Source of the DNA: CAZNXJ01 sp964577115
GTDB taxonomy: Bacteria; Planctomycetota; Planctomycetia; Pirellulales; Pirellulaceae
Assembly (NCBI GenBank): GCA_964577115.1
Contig: CAZNXJ010000029.1
Span: 1 to 60,642 of the forward strand
DNA: 60,642 nt
Reading direction: 5' to 3'
Both the position numbers and the translations under genes were made by a program. The notes below the pieces were generated by a model. It had not been told where the DNA came from. It did no database searches and saw nothing but the letters and a program-made list of their open reading frames with translations. Positions 26,716-35,859 of this stretch are shown in pieces. The number at the start of each line of letters is the position of its first letter. The stretch's first letter is position 1.

Positions 26716-26880
26716 CTCGTGAAGGTGATAGGAAACAATCTCCTTCGACGCCCGACGCGAACAGGCGCGTGCCGAGCGGGCGCCGCATAATCCGGGTGCC
26801 CAAAGGGCACTGAGTCACCAGGCCTGCCGCGAGCAAGGGAGCGCGGCATTTACGTGGCACTGGTACCAGTCAATCGGATT
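26716..26880 (-). ncRNA. Candidate structured RNA of unknown class
   Basis: A closing pair AATCCG/CGGATT (26789-26794 with 26875-26880) encloses three hairpins: GTGCCC-AAA-GGGCAC (26796-26810), TGCCGCG-loop-CGCGGCA (26825-26848) and ACTGGTACCAGT (26859-26870). On the minus strand this is followed by a further compound hairpin and then the terminator at 26675-26715. The pairing alone suggests a transcript of about 200 bases. I matched it to no riboswitch or known sRNA class, and I see no clear promoter on its right. The strand is chosen only from the terminator. Confidence 0.35.
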
Positions 26881-27308
26881 CATGCGCCCGCCGCGGTTCA
26901 CCGCCACACTTCGCCCGGCGCCGAAACCGCACACGTACGTTGGGCCCGTGGCCCGATCGAAGAATGAAAGAAAGGGATGTGAAGTTGGAACCGATCACGC
27001 GCGAGGCGCCCAGCTTACCGCTGGGCATCGACAGCCGGGTGGAACGAGCATTACAGCCCCTCCGTATTGGCGAGTAGTCGCGGACAGTTCAGGAGTTGGA
27101 CTTTCCGTCGCTGACTTCACTTGAATTATGTCTCACCAAAACTATTTTGGCCTGTGTCCAGCGTCCCGGCCAGTCCTGAATTCGCAAGTTCTGGCCGGAT
27201 AGAACTGACAAGCAATCTTTATCGCTTAGACGATTGCCCATTCACAGGTGTCATCGCGGCCGCCGGCCGTTTGTTGCCGAGTTTCTAGAAAAAACGTGCG
27301 GCTGCCAA

Positions 27309-29369
27309 TCAACGCTCGGCTTGTGACGCATCACCACCCGGTTCTGTCGCGGACTCGTCCGTCGAGCCAGGCTCGCTGTCCATGTGCATCCAGCGGTTCA
27401 AGCGGGGGACGAGCAACAGGCAGACGACGCCCGAGATGATCGCGGCGATGGCGATCTGGCCGAACACGTCACCGTACATATTGACGGTTTCGATCGGTGC
27501 TGGGATCACTGCTTCGCCGCCCTCTTCCTGCGGCACGCTCGTGAACTGCGCGATGATGGCGGCGAGGAATTGCGAGAAGGCGGTGGCGAGGAACCAGGTT
27601 CCCATGACGGTTGAGACGAGCCGTCCGGGCGAAAGCTTCGTCACCATCGACAGGCCCACGGGCGATATGCATAGCTCGCCAGTCGTCTGGAACAGGTAAC
27701 CGAGCAGCAGCCAGTGGATAGCGACCATGCCGCGCTCATTCGCCGACACGGCGCCGTACCAGAGAGCGGCGAAGCCGAGTCCGAGCTGAAATAGTCCCAG
27801 GCAGAATTTCAGCGGCGTACCAGGTTCCATGTGCCACTGGCCGAGCTTCGTCCAGAGTGTCGAGAACACAAGCCCGAACAGCAGAATGTAAATCGGATTG
27901 ACCGACTGCATCATGCTCGCCGGGATCTCATCCACGCGCTCAGCGACACCCATCCCGATATGCTCTTCGGTGATCGGCCAGGGGATCGAAAAATCCGCCG
28001 CTGCGTGTTCGTTTCGCAGCGCCGTCAAATCGGTCAGCGTGAACGTCGCGCCTTGGTAGGGATAGCCGAGCTGTTCCTGCGTCGGCTGAATCTCAATCGT
28101 TTGGCCGACATCTTCGGCCGTAATGGTGCGAGATTCGAAAACGCGGTCGACATTGCGATCGGTGAAGTTGTTGACCGAACTGCCGGCTTGCTCGAAGAAC
28201 GACCAGAACAGCATCGAGAAGAACGTCAGGATCAGCACGACATACATGCGCTGCCGAGCGATCCGTTCGAGCCGCATGGTTTCGAAAAGCAGGTAGCTTA
28301 TGGCTCCCAGGCCGGCCAGAACGAGCACCAGCCCCGCGGGGCGACTGGATTCGCGTACGAGTACGGCGGCGACGCGCACGGGGGGCGAATCGCTTTTTTC
28401 AAGCCGCTCGATGAAGCTGTCGTGAATCAGCGATACAGAGGCACCATCCTGGCGGACGAGCGCAAAGCCGGAGACGAGCAGCGCGAAGCAGGGGATGGCC
28501 ACCAACGTGCCGAGATAAACCAGCATTTCGGCGCTCAGTCCAGCCCAGCGCGGCCGGCGCAAAGCTTCCCGATCCGGCGGCGATCCGGCTTCCACAGGCA
28601 GGTCGCCGCGACTGAGCGCCACGCAGGCGACGATGCCGGCGACCAGCAGCGCGAGCCCGACAAAGATGTTGACGAGCTTCGAGATGTTATTCTCCGGGCC
28701 ATACGCGAAAACTCCGATGGCTGCCGCGACGGCCCCGGCGAGAATGGCCACTTGCGCGACGCCACGTGGCGCGACGAAAACCGCAAGGCCAATGAGCATC
28801 CCGATCGTCGCCAGGCCGAAACCCCAGTGCCAACCGTAGGTTTCTCCGATGTAACCGCAGAGCAGCGGTGACATCGAGGCGCCGAGGTTAATGCCCATGT
28901 AGAAGATCGTGAATCCGCCATCACGCCGCCGACTGTCGGGCGCGTAGAGCGAGCCAACAATCGTCGAGATGTTTGGCTTGAAGAATCCGTTACCGGCAAT
29001 CAGCAATGCCAGCGCTCCGTAGAACCCGATGACAGACTCCCACGTCATCAGCAAATGGCCGGCTGCCATCAACAGCCCGCCGATAACGACCGCTCGCCGC
29101 GCGCCCAAAAGTCGATCCGCGATCATCCCGCCGAAAAACGGCGTCATGTAAACCAGCGCTGTGTACGCGCCGTAAACGGCGTAGGCCTGGCTGTCGCTGT
29201 AATTGAGAAACGTCGCCTTAATCATGTAAAAGACGAGCAGGGCGCGCATCCCGTAGTACGAGAATCGCTCCCACATCTCCGCAAAAAACAGCGTGTATAG
29301 GCCGGATGGATGCCCGAACAGCATTCCGCCCGATTCGACCTTGGACTGAGGTTGCGACGCGCTGGACAT
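27309..29369 (-). CDS. POT/PTR-family proton-dependent oligopeptide transporter
   Basis: The start MSSASQPQSKVES (29369) gives 686 residues. Diagnostic features are EMWERFSYYGMRALLVFYM in the first helix (the ExxERFxYYG proton-coupling motif) and GNGFFKPNISTIVGSLY, the PTR2 signature, in helix 5. About 12-14 membrane helices can be counted. A long non-membrane insert around residues 330-480 (with the LERIARQRMYVVLI helix between) is larger than in the short bacterial POTs. It should import di- and tripeptides with protons through the inner membrane. It is divergent from the M48 protease gene, and the pairing of peptidase and peptide importer may be functional. Confidence 0.9.
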   Translation of the reverse strand: MSSASQPQSKVESGGMLFGHPSGLYTLFFAEMWERFSYYGMRALLVFYMIKATFLNYSDSQAYAVYGAYTALVYMTPFFGGMIADRLLGARRAVVIGGLLMAAGHLLMTWESVIGFYGALALLIAGNGFFKPNISTIVGSLYAPDSRRRDGGFTIFYMGINLGASMSPLLCGYIGETYGWHWGFGLATIGMLIGLAVFVAPRGVAQVAILAGAVAAAIGVFAYGPENNISKLVNIFVGLALLVAGIVACVALSRGDLPVEAGSPPDREALRRPRWAGLSAEMLVYLGTLVAIPCFALLVSGFALVRQDGASVSLIHDSFIERLEKSDSPPVRVAAVLVRESSRPAGLVLVLAGLGAISYLLFETMRLERIARQRMYVVLILTFFSMLFWSFFEQAGSSVNNFTDRNVDRVFESRTITAEDVGQTIEIQPTQEQLGYPYQGATFTLTDLTALRNEHAAADFSIPWPITEEHIGMGVAERVDEIPASMMQSVNPIYILLFGLVFSTLWTKLGQWHMEPGTPLKFCLGLFQLGLGFAALWYGAVSANERGMVAIHWLLLGYLFQTTGELCISPVGLSMVTKLSPGRLVSTVMGTWFLATAFSQFLAAIIAQFTSVPQEEGGEAVIPAPIETVNMYGDVFGQIAIAAIISGVVCLLLVPRLNRWMHMDSEPGSTDESATEPGGDASQAER

Positions 29370-29593
29370 GAATGTGTCTTTCCGCGGTTTACATACGTGG
29401 GGGGCAAATAGCTTCGAAGCCGACAGCCGCATCAGGATGCCCGCGGCCGTTGATCGGCACCAGCCGAGGCGACCGATTGTACCGCACGCGGGCACGACTT
29501 CCCCAGAGCATTCAACGTATTGCTCGTCATTTGCGGCGACCTGTGCCTAGAATGAACTACTGCCCTCATTCTGCCAGGTACGGAGCTCTGTGG

Positions 29594-30514
29594 ATGGCTC
29601 GTTCTTTGACTCTGATATTCGCGACCGCTCTTGGAACATGTCTGGTCGTTCCCACGGCGTTTGGTGAAGAGCCGCGGCGTGACGTAGCTCCGCCGTTCTT
29701 CCCAGAGCAGCTGTTCGAACAGTTCTTTCCCGGTGCGGGCGAAGCCGCCGAACGGCAGCTCTCGGAAATGCGAATTGCACTCGAGGATGAACGCCGAGTG
29801 GGGCAGCAGATGGTCGAGGCGTATCGTGGCGAGCTGAAGCGGAGGCGGCTGCGCGTATTGGATCGTGGCGAGGATGTTGAATACCTGACTGCGCTCGTCA
29901 ATACGCTGCGTCCGTACCTGCAGAATGCCGAGCGTTATCGCGACATTGATGTCTTTGTCATCGATAGCCCACTCACCGATGCTCGTTCGTTTCCCGGGGG
30001 AACACTGTTCTTCTATCGAGGCCTGCTCGACTTTGCCGAGAGCGAAGCCGCGCTGGCGGGAGTCGTAGGGCACGAACTCTCGCACCTCGACCGCGGCCAC
30101 CAGTTGATTCTGCTCAAACAGTCGAAGCTGTTCGAACAGGCGTTTGCGAACCCGCGCGGATTCGATCCGCAGCAATTCATTCGAGCGGGCATGAACATGG
30201 CACGGCTGATGAGCCGGCCGTTTCGGCCCGAGGATGAAGCGGCGGCGGATTACGATGGCGTCCTGTGGAGCTACCGAGCAGGTTATGATCCGCAGGAGCT
30301 AGCTCGGCTCTTCGTGCGACTCGACCAGCGCGACGGTGGCAAGAATCGCAACGTGCCTTCCTTCTTGCGCACGCACCCTTACTCGCTCGATCGCCATGCG
30401 GCCGTGATCGAGCAATTCAAGACGCTCCAGCGCACCGAGCCGCGGGCGGAACTGTACATCGGCCGCGAGAATCTCAAGCAGCGCACGGCAATGGTCCGCA
30501 AGCGCTTCGAATGA
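29594..30514 (+). CDS. Exported M48-family metallopeptidase
   Basis: The start at 29594 (GGAG upstream) gives 306 residues beginning with a signal peptide MARSLTLIFATALG ending near TAFG; an upstream ATG at 29552 is possible but adds a non-signal stretch. The zinc motif HELSHLDRGH is followed by EDEAAADYDGV, whose glutamate provides the third zinc ligand as in other M48 enzymes. It should be a periplasmic (or lipoprotein-free secreted) peptidase involved in envelope-protein quality control, similar to BepA/LoiP without the TPR part. The ending (FLRTHPYSLDRHAAVI) is the usual M48 closing motif. Confidence 0.9.
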   Translation: MARSLTLIFATALGTCLVVPTAFGEEPRRDVAPPFFPEQLFEQFFPGAGEAAERQLSEMRIALEDERRVGQQMVEAYRGELKRRRLRVLDRGEDVEYLTALVNTLRPYLQNAERYRDIDVFVIDSPLTDARSFPGGTLFFYRGLLDFAESEAALAGVVGHELSHLDRGHQLILLKQSKLFEQAFANPRGFDPQQFIRAGMNMARLMSRPFRPEDEAAADYDGVLWSYRAGYDPQELARLFVRLDQRDGGKNRNVPSFLRTHPYSLDRHAAVIEQFKTLQRTEPRAELYIGRENLKQRTAMVRKRFE

Positions 30515-30577
30515 AACTGCGCGTACGCGGACCCAGAGCTGGCCGAGCCACTAAACGCGCGGCAGGGCCAGAATTGT

Positions 30578-31045
30578 TCAATCCACGTCGCCGCGGTCGC
30601 GATCGAGGGATTCAACGAGCCACGTTGCGATGGCAGATTCTTGTTTGCGGACGCGAATGACGAAAGCCAGCCCCTCGTCGACGAGCCGCTGGAGCTCTGG
30701 TTCAATCGCTGCCTCGTCGGGCTCCACTGCCGTTGAAACGGCGCTCAGCCGTTCGGACAGCTGCGACAGATCGGCGAGGATCTGGAGCAGTTCACGATCT
30801 TCTTCTGCGAGCTGCTCGACGCGGCTGGCGAGTCCCAGGTCTTCATGCTTGATGCGATCGAACTGGTGCGTGTGCACACGCTCGATCTGGCGGCGGAGAT
30901 ATACACCAACCGGAGCAAAACCTTGCTGAATGGGCGTTACCCACGCGACCAGATCGCCCGGGACCAACGGGGTTTCGAGGGCCGCTTCCAGCGCGGCCAA
31001 CGCATCGCGTAGCGGTTGATCGTACTGTTCCGCATCGGTGCTCAT
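30578..31045 (-). CDS. Helical protein of unknown function
   Basis: The 155-residue protein is nearly all helix-forming, acidic, and has no membrane segment or signal. Its central region (RRQIERVHTHQFDRIKHEDL, then RVEQLAEEDRELL) has three histidines in a helical phase and could be a hemerythrin-like bundle, but the expected Glu/Asp ligands are not convincing. It is convergent with the M48 gene, 64 bases from its stop. The start has GGAGG in the appropriate position on the minus strand. I do not recognise the family. Confidence 0.65.
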   Translation of the reverse strand: MSTDAEQYDQPLRDALAALEAALETPLVPGDLVAWVTPIQQGFAPVGVYLRRQIERVHTHQFDRIKHEDLGLASRVEQLAEEDRELLQILADLSQLSERLSAVSTAVEPDEAAIEPELQRLVDEGLAFVIRVRKQESAIATWLVESLDRDRGDVD

Positions 31046-31096
31046 GGAAACCTCCCATGAGCACCCGATGCAAAGCCTGCGCCGAGGAACTTAGGG

Positions 31097-32005
31097 CTAG
31101 GCGAGCCCCATCACCTTGTCGATGCTGGCGGCCACCGCCTTCAGGCGTTCGGCGTCTCCACCGTTAACTTCGGCGGCGATCCAGCCGTAGTAGTTGATTT
31201 CGAGCAAGGCGCGACGAACGTCTGCCCAGTCGATATCGCCTTCGCCGATATCAGTGAACTTATCTTCCTTGCGCGAGTAGCCCTTAATGTCGAGCTTCAC
31301 GATGCGCTTACCGAGAGCGCGGATCCAATCGCCGGTGTTTCCGTATTTCCAGTGGTTGCCGATATCGAACTGCATGCCGACCCAAGGCGAATTCAGTTCA
31401 TCCACGTAACGCACGAACTTTTCGGCCGACTGGTCGGGGCCACCCGCATGGTCGTAGAGGAAGTGGTTCCAGACGTTTTCGATGGCGATGGTAACGCCGA
31501 GCTGAGCGGCGAGCGGAATCGCCTTCGCGATATTCTCGATCGAACGCGGCCAGATTTCGCTTTCTGGACCATCGTTGCCGTGGCCCACGACGAGCAGCGC
31601 CGTGTGGCCGCCCACCGCATGCGTATCGCGCAGTGCCTGCATCAGGTGTTCGAGCGCCACGGCGCGCATGTTCGGGTCCGGGCTCGTGTGGCGAATCTGC
31701 CAGTGCGACGAGACGACCGTGCCGTCGACGGGGAGACCACTGGCGGCGATTGCTGCCCGCGTCTCTTCGACATTCATGCCAGGCGCATCCATCTCGATGC
31801 CATCGAAGCCCGCCGCCTTCACGGCCGCGAATTTCTCGGCGAGCGTGCCCGGCACTTTGACCATGCCGATTTTCAACGTCTTGTAGAGCCGGCCTGCGAG
31901 CTTGACATCCGCGGCCTCCTGCTGAGCGCCGGCGACAAGCGCCGGAGCAGCAAGCAACGCAGCCGTTGTTTGAAGAAATTGACGACGATGAGCCAATAGA
32001 TCCAT
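31097..32005 (-). CDS. Exported xylose-isomerase-like TIM-barrel protein (sugar phosphate isomerase/epimerase family)
   Basis: The start at 32005 gives 302 residues and a Tat-like leader MDLLAHRRQFLQTTAALL, then AAPALVAGA. The mature part has the AP-endonuclease-2/xylose-isomerase fold: LAEKFAAVKAAGFDGIEMDAPG, VTIAIENVWNHFLYD, GMQFDIGNHWKYG, VKLDIKGYS, and IDWADVRRALLEINYYGWIAAEV. The Glu, Asp, His and Glu residues in these strands fit the metal-binding pattern. Exported members of this family are very common in planctomycetes and their substrates are mostly unknown. Earlier in-frame starts precede the leader and are not credible. Confidence 0.9.
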   Translation of the reverse strand: MDLLAHRRQFLQTTAALLAAPALVAGAQQEAADVKLAGRLYKTLKIGMVKVPGTLAEKFAAVKAAGFDGIEMDAPGMNVEETRAAIAASGLPVDGTVVSSHWQIRHTSPDPNMRAVALEHLMQALRDTHAVGGHTALLVVGHGNDGPESEIWPRSIENIAKAIPLAAQLGVTIAIENVWNHFLYDHAGGPDQSAEKFVRYVDELNSPWVGMQFDIGNHWKYGNTGDWIRALGKRIVKLDIKGYSRKEDKFTDIGEGDIDWADVRRALLEINYYGWIAAEVNGGDAERLKAVAASIDKVMGLA

Positions 32006-32160
32006 GGGGGGCCGCAGCAAAGTATCAGGAGATCGAAAACTACCCATACGCACCGCCATTGTGCGTCCCCTCGGCGCGCTTCGCAAGGGCGAGCCAACAG
32101 AAGGCCGGTCGGGGAGCGCTGACGGGGGAATTCGAATAGGCCTAGAGGGCGTGTCGGCGA

Positions 32161-33105
32161 TCAATCGCGATACGCCTGGTGACACGCGGTACAGCCCTCC
32201 GTCAGTTTGCGCAGCTGCTCTGCGGCCACACGCAATGGCTGCTCGGCCCCCCGATTGTCCCTGTGTCGTTTCAGGGCGTCTTCGAGCCCCCGCGTGGTGG
32301 TTTCGCTTTGTTCGGCTAGCTGCCGGAATTCGCCGGGATATTCGGCGAGTTGCTCGCTCCGCAGCAGCTCTGTGAACTGTTCGCGAAGCAGCAGCGCTAC
32401 GTGCGCCGGATCGTTGTCGGGATCGTTACGCAGTGGGCGCCAATCCCGTGCGGCCAGCGTCTTGATGCGGTCGTGCAGCTTCTCGATCTCGACCATCGCC
32501 TCAACCATCGGCGGGGGAGCGACGAGGGCCTGGAATTCGATGTCAAGATTGGCGAGCTCGGTACGTTCCACGGCCCGCGCTGCTCCAGCGTCTCGATAGA
32601 GTCCTCGATAGTGCGGGCTTGTGCCCGCCGTCTCGAGGATCGAACGCGCCTGCTGAGGCGGTACGAGGCCGCTCGTGATGCAGGCCACGGCAGCCGCCGC
32701 CGGACTGCGGTGCTTTCCATGATGGCAGTGAATGTACACGGGGCCCGGTAATTCCAAGACGGCCTTTGCGAGTTCGCGAGTGCGCTCGGCGGAAATCCCG
32801 TCGTACCCGTGCGGCAGGTGGACGTAGCGTAGGCCATGCCGCCGCGCCGTCTCGACGTCGGGCGGCGCCCCGTCGACGCTGATCACCGTCTTGACGCCCA
32901 GCTGCTTCAATTCCGCAAAGCCCTCGTCACCCTCGGGAAGTCCCCCCGACAATACTCGCTCGTGGACGCGCACTGCATTGGGCAAGTGCTGCGTCTCCAG
33001 CCGCTCGACCTTCGACGACTCGGTGCCATCCTGAGCCCAGGCATACATCGCCAGAGCGATCGCACCGACAGCGGCGATGACGCAAAGAGGAGCTCGTCCG
33101 TTCAT
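32161..33105 (-). CDS. Exported dual-specificity-type phosphatase fused to a cytochrome c'-like domain
   Basis: The 314-residue protein has an N-terminal hydrophobic leader (8-24). Residues about 45-180 form a tyrosine-phosphatase fold with the P-loop HCHHGKHRS at 126-134 (catalytic Cys127, Arg133) and an upstream Asp candidate (D102) as general acid. Residues about 190-314 are helical and end in CTACHQAYRD (305-314), a CxxCH haem c site in exactly the terminal position of cytochrome c' and c-556 proteins. Both parts seem intact and in frame, with no frameshift. Haem c attachment requires export, in agreement with the leader. The joint function is unknown; redox control of a periplasmic phosphatase is one possibility. 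Confidence 0.85.
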   Translation of the reverse strand: MNGRAPLCVIAAVGAIALAMYAWAQDGTESSKVERLETQHLPNAVRVHERVLSGGLPEGDEGFAELKQLGVKTVISVDGAPPDVETARRHGLRYVHLPHGYDGISAERTRELAKAVLELPGPVYIHCHHGKHRSPAAAAVACITSGLVPPQQARSILETAGTSPHYRGLYRDAGAARAVERTELANLDIEFQALVAPPPMVEAMVEIEKLHDRIKTLAARDWRPLRNDPDNDPAHVALLLREQFTELLRSEQLAEYPGEFRQLAEQSETTTRGLEDALKRHRDNRGAEQPLRVAAEQLRKLTEGCTACHQAYRD

Positions 33106-33366
33106 GGCATAAGACTCACGTCACAGGAGAAGAATGGGAAGAAGACAGGGCCCTTCCGTGATTCGAAGGACGGCCGACTCCGAGCCATAACGAGCGTTTC
33201 CACGCTAACAGATCGCCCCGCGCCCCGCCACATGGTTGCTCGGCTCCCTCCTCACCGCTACCCTTCCCTCTTCGTCCATCTCCCTTCATCCTTCATGCAT
33301 CTTTATCCGCCCGCGCTCCACCTTCTCTTCCCTTCCCCTTCTGTAGGACGCGCGGTATCAAACAGG

Positions 33367-33380
33367 TCACTTTGAAGTGA
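33367..33380. promoter_or_regulatory. Perfect dyad TCACTTTGAAGTGA upstream of the Hsp70 cluster
   Basis: A 14-base perfect palindrome with two central bases is 22 bases before the DUF2760 start, over the expected leader. It is not CIRCE (no TTAGCACTC half). It could be an operator for the DUF2760-Hsp70 cluster. Confidence 0.3.
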
Positions 33381-33402
33381 AAGACCGAGCGAGGAGAGAA
33401 AT

Positions 33403-33945
33403 ATGCGAATTTGGCTAGCGATTCGAGTCTTCTTTACTGCGCTGTTTGATGGCGTAGCGGCGGAGCAGTTTCGCGAAATCCTGCGCGACCAGCCGCCGGC
33501 GCCCGCGGAGGCGATTCAGGAGAAGCGGGCGGCCGCCGAGCCGCCGCGAGCCAAGCCGGCGCAGCGCAGCGAGGCGCTGACGCTGCTCGCTGCCCTCCAG
33601 CGCGAGGCGCGACTCGTGGATATCGTGAAGGAACCGCTCGCCGATTATTCGGACGCGCAGATCGGCGCGGCGGCCCGGCAAGTGCTCCGCGACTGCGGTG
33701 CGGTGCTCGACCGCATGTTTGGGCTCGAGCCCCTGCTGGCGCAAGGCGAAGGCAGCACGGTCGAAGTGCCTGCCGGCTATGATCCGTTACGATTTCGAGT
33801 GACGGGCAACGTATCCGGCCAGCCGCCTTTGTCCGGGCGGCTCGTTCACCCCGGCTGGCAAGCGACACGCTGCGAGCTGCCCGAATGGACCGGTAGCGCC
33901 GAAGCGAGTCGTATTATCGCGCCGGCCGAAGTCGAAGTGCCATAA
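33403..33945 (+). CDS. DUF2760 protein, partner of Hsp70-family genes
   Basis: The 180-residue protein starts after GAGGAGAGAAAT. It has a short N-terminal hydrophobic helix (IWLAIRVFFTALF), a Pro/Ala/Glu linker at about 30-55, then the conserved part ALTLLAALQREARLVDIVKEPLADYSDAQIGAAARQVL, which is the hallmark of DUF2760, and ends with strands VPAGYDPLRFRVTGNV and the WQATRCELPEWTGSAEASRIIAPAEVEVP tail. The family is consistently next to Hsp70-like genes in planctomycetes and Proteobacteria. Its exact role is unknown; I would call it a chaperone-associated factor. Confidence 0.85.
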   Translation: MRIWLAIRVFFTALFDGVAAEQFREILRDQPPAPAEAIQEKRAAAEPPRAKPAQRSEALTLLAALQREARLVDIVKEPLADYSDAQIGAAARQVLRDCGAVLDRMFGLEPLLAQGEGSTVEVPAGYDPLRFRVTGNVSGQPPLSGRLVHPGWQATRCELPEWTGSAEASRIIAPAEVEVP

Positions 33946-33978
33946 TGCTGGATTCCCCTTCCCGCGTCATGCACGACG

Positions 33979-34003
33979 GTAACACGGGCCGGTAACACGG
34001 CCC
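33979..34003 (+). repeat. Tandem 12-base repeat before the first Hsp70 gene
   Basis: GGTAACACGGGCC is followed at once by GGTAACACGGCCC in the spacer between the DUF2760 and first Hsp70 genes. Only two copies exist and no function can be given. Confidence 0.5.
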
Positions 34004-34062
34004 CGAGTCAGAGACCAACGTCACAGACCAAGTGGGAAGTTGACGGCGAGGAGAAATCGCGG

Positions 34063-35859
34063 ATGTCTGCCAAGTACGTGTTGGGAATCGACCTAGGCAC
34101 GACGAACAGTGTATTGGCGTACGCGCCGCTCGATACCGAACAGCCGCAGATCGAGTTGCTGACAATCCCGCAGCTCGTCGCGCCAGGCACCATCGAGTCG
34201 ACGCACAACCTGCCGTCGTTCTTGTACCTCCCGCGCGAGGATGAGGCAGCGCAGGGCGCTCTCGACTTGCCCTGGCAGAGTAACAATCGTGTGGTCATTG
34301 GCGAGTACGCTCGGCGTCAAGCAGCTGAGCATCCCGAGCGGACGGTGGCGGCCGCGAAGAGCTGGCTATGTCACAGTCGCGCCGACCGGCACCAGCCGAT
34401 TCTGCCTTGGAACGCTGCACCGGAAATTCCCAAGATCTCGCCGGTCGTCGCTGCGCAGCGATATCTCGAATACCTCCTGGCCGCATGGGATCGCGAATTT
34501 CCCGACGCGCCTGCACGCCAGCAGCAGGTGGTGCTCACCGTTCCCGCGTCGTTCGATGCGGTGGCACGCGAGCTCACGCGCGAAGCGGCACTGGCGGCCG
34601 GACTGCCGGAGGACCTTGTGTTGTTCGAGGAGCCGCAGGCCGCCGTCTATGCGTGGCTCGCTTCGATCGGCGACCGCTGGCGCAAACAACTCAAGCTGCA
34701 TGACAATCTGCTCGTGTGTGACGTCGGAGGCGGCACGACAGATCTGACGCTGATCCATGTCGCCGAAGAGGGAGGCGAGCTGGTTCTCGAACGCGTGGCG
34801 GTTGGCAAACACCTGCTTGTCGGCGGCGACAACATGGACCTCGCCCTTGCGCATTACGTCGCCGAGAAACTCGCCGAACGCGGCACACAGTTGAACCCCT
34901 GGCAGTCGGTGTCTCTTTGGCATTCGTGCCGTATGGCCAAGGAGCGATTGCTGGCCGCGGATGCGGCCTCTTCGCAGACCATCTCGGTACTCGGTCGCGG
35001 TAGCAAGCTGATCGGCGGAACGTTGACGATCGACATCGAGCAGGATGAAGTGAAGCGGCTGCTGATCGACGGGTTTCTGCCCGAGTGTCCTGTGGACGCT
35101 CGGCCTGCGCGGCGGCGACAATCCGGCTTCCAGGAACTCGGGTTGCCGTACGAATCCGACACGGCCATCACGCGCCACATCGCGGCTTTCCTTTCGGACC
35201 ACGGGACCGATGGTCCTGTTCGCCCCACGCATGTGCTGTTCAACGGCGGCGTTTTTAAGGCGCCGGCATTCCAGCAGCGGCTGCTCGATGCCATTCGCGG
35301 CTGGTTCCCGGAATCCGGTACCGCCCGGCGACTCGAAGGCGAAGAAGACCTCGATCATGCGGTCGCGCGCGGCGCCGCCTACTATGCCTGGGCCAAGCAG
35401 CATGGTGGCGTGCGTATTCGCGGCGGCACAGCGCGGTCCTACTACGTGGGAATCGAAACCGCGGGGCTCGCCATCCCCGGTGCTCCACGACCTCTGCGAG
35501 CCCTCTGCGTCGTGCCCTTCGGCATGGAAGAAGGTACCGAGCTCGATGTGCCCTCCGGCGAAATTGGCTTGGTGCATGGCGAGCCGGCTCAATTTCGCTT
35601 CTTTAGCTCCGCGACACGCAAGGACGACAAAGTGGGCGATACGCTGGCGTTCTGGAGCGAAGACGAGCTGACCGAAACCGCGCCGCTCGAGACGACACTG
35701 CCGGCCGACGAATCCATCGACGAGCCGTACGTACCGGTTCGCTTTCGTTCGAAAATCACCGAGCTCGGCATGTTCGAGCTATGGTGTGTCAGCACGCGGA
35801 CGAATAGCCGGTGGAAGCTGGAGTTCAGCGTGCGGGAGGAGGAGGGGAACCACGAATGA
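34063..35859 (+). CDS. Hsp70-family protein (first of two), short C-terminus
   Basis: The 598-residue protein has the actin-fold nucleotide domain: phosphate-1 motif LGIDLGTTNSVLAY at 7-20, the connect region QQVVLTVPASFDAVARELTREAA, phosphate-2 LVCDVGGGTTDLTLI, and the adenosine region HVLFNGGVFKAPAFQ. After about residue 460 there is only a short beta-rich region (VPFGMEEGTELDVPSGEIGLV) like a reduced substrate-binding domain; the helical lid and EEVD tail of DnaK are missing. It is probably not DnaK but one of the planctomycete-type paralogues. The last residues NHE and TGA come from a CACGAAT-type repeat. It lies between the DUF2760 gene and a longer paralogue. Confidence 0.9.
   Translation: MSAKYVLGIDLGTTNSVLAYAPLDTEQPQIELLTIPQLVAPGTIESTHNLPSFLYLPREDEAAQGALDLPWQSNNRVVIGEYARRQAAEHPERTVAAAKSWLCHSRADRHQPILPWNAAPEIPKISPVVAAQRYLEYLLAAWDREFPDAPARQQQVVLTVPASFDAVARELTREAALAAGLPEDLVLFEEPQAAVYAWLASIGDRWRKQLKLHDNLLVCDVGGGTTDLTLIHVAEEGGELVLERVAVGKHLLVGGDNMDLALAHYVAEKLAERGTQLNPWQSVSLWHSCRMAKERLLAADAASSQTISVLGRGSKLIGGTLTIDIEQDEVKRLLIDGFLPECPVDARPARRRQSGFQELGLPYESDTAITRHIAAFLSDHGTDGPVRPTHVLFNGGVFKAPAFQQRLLDAIRGWFPESGTARRLEGEEDLDHAVARGAAYYAWAKQHGGVRIRGGTARSYYVGIETAGLAIPGAPRPLRALCVVPFGMEEGTELDVPSGEIGLVHGEPAQFRFFSSATRKDDKVGDTLAFWSEDELTETAPLETTLPADESIDEPYVPVRFRSKITELGMFELWCVSTRTNSRWKLEFSVREEEGNHE

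Larger units (their letters stand above)
26654..27308. other. 655-base gap with a structured segment
   Basis: No protein gene is credible here. The left part (to 26880) is dense with inverted repeats and ends in a minus-strand terminator, described separately. From about 26880 to 27308 I see nothing identifiable. Confidence 0.4.

Noticed and set aside
27831..28871. 346-residue open frame on the plus strand
   Set aside because: It lies fully inside the peptide transporter gene in antisense; its His/Arg/Asp-rich composition is typical of antisense frames in GC-rich DNA.
32161..32185. Overlap of the phosphatase-cytochrome gene end with the TIM-barrel open frame
   Set aside because: The TIM-barrel protein truly starts at 32005 with its Tat leader, so the genes do not overlap.
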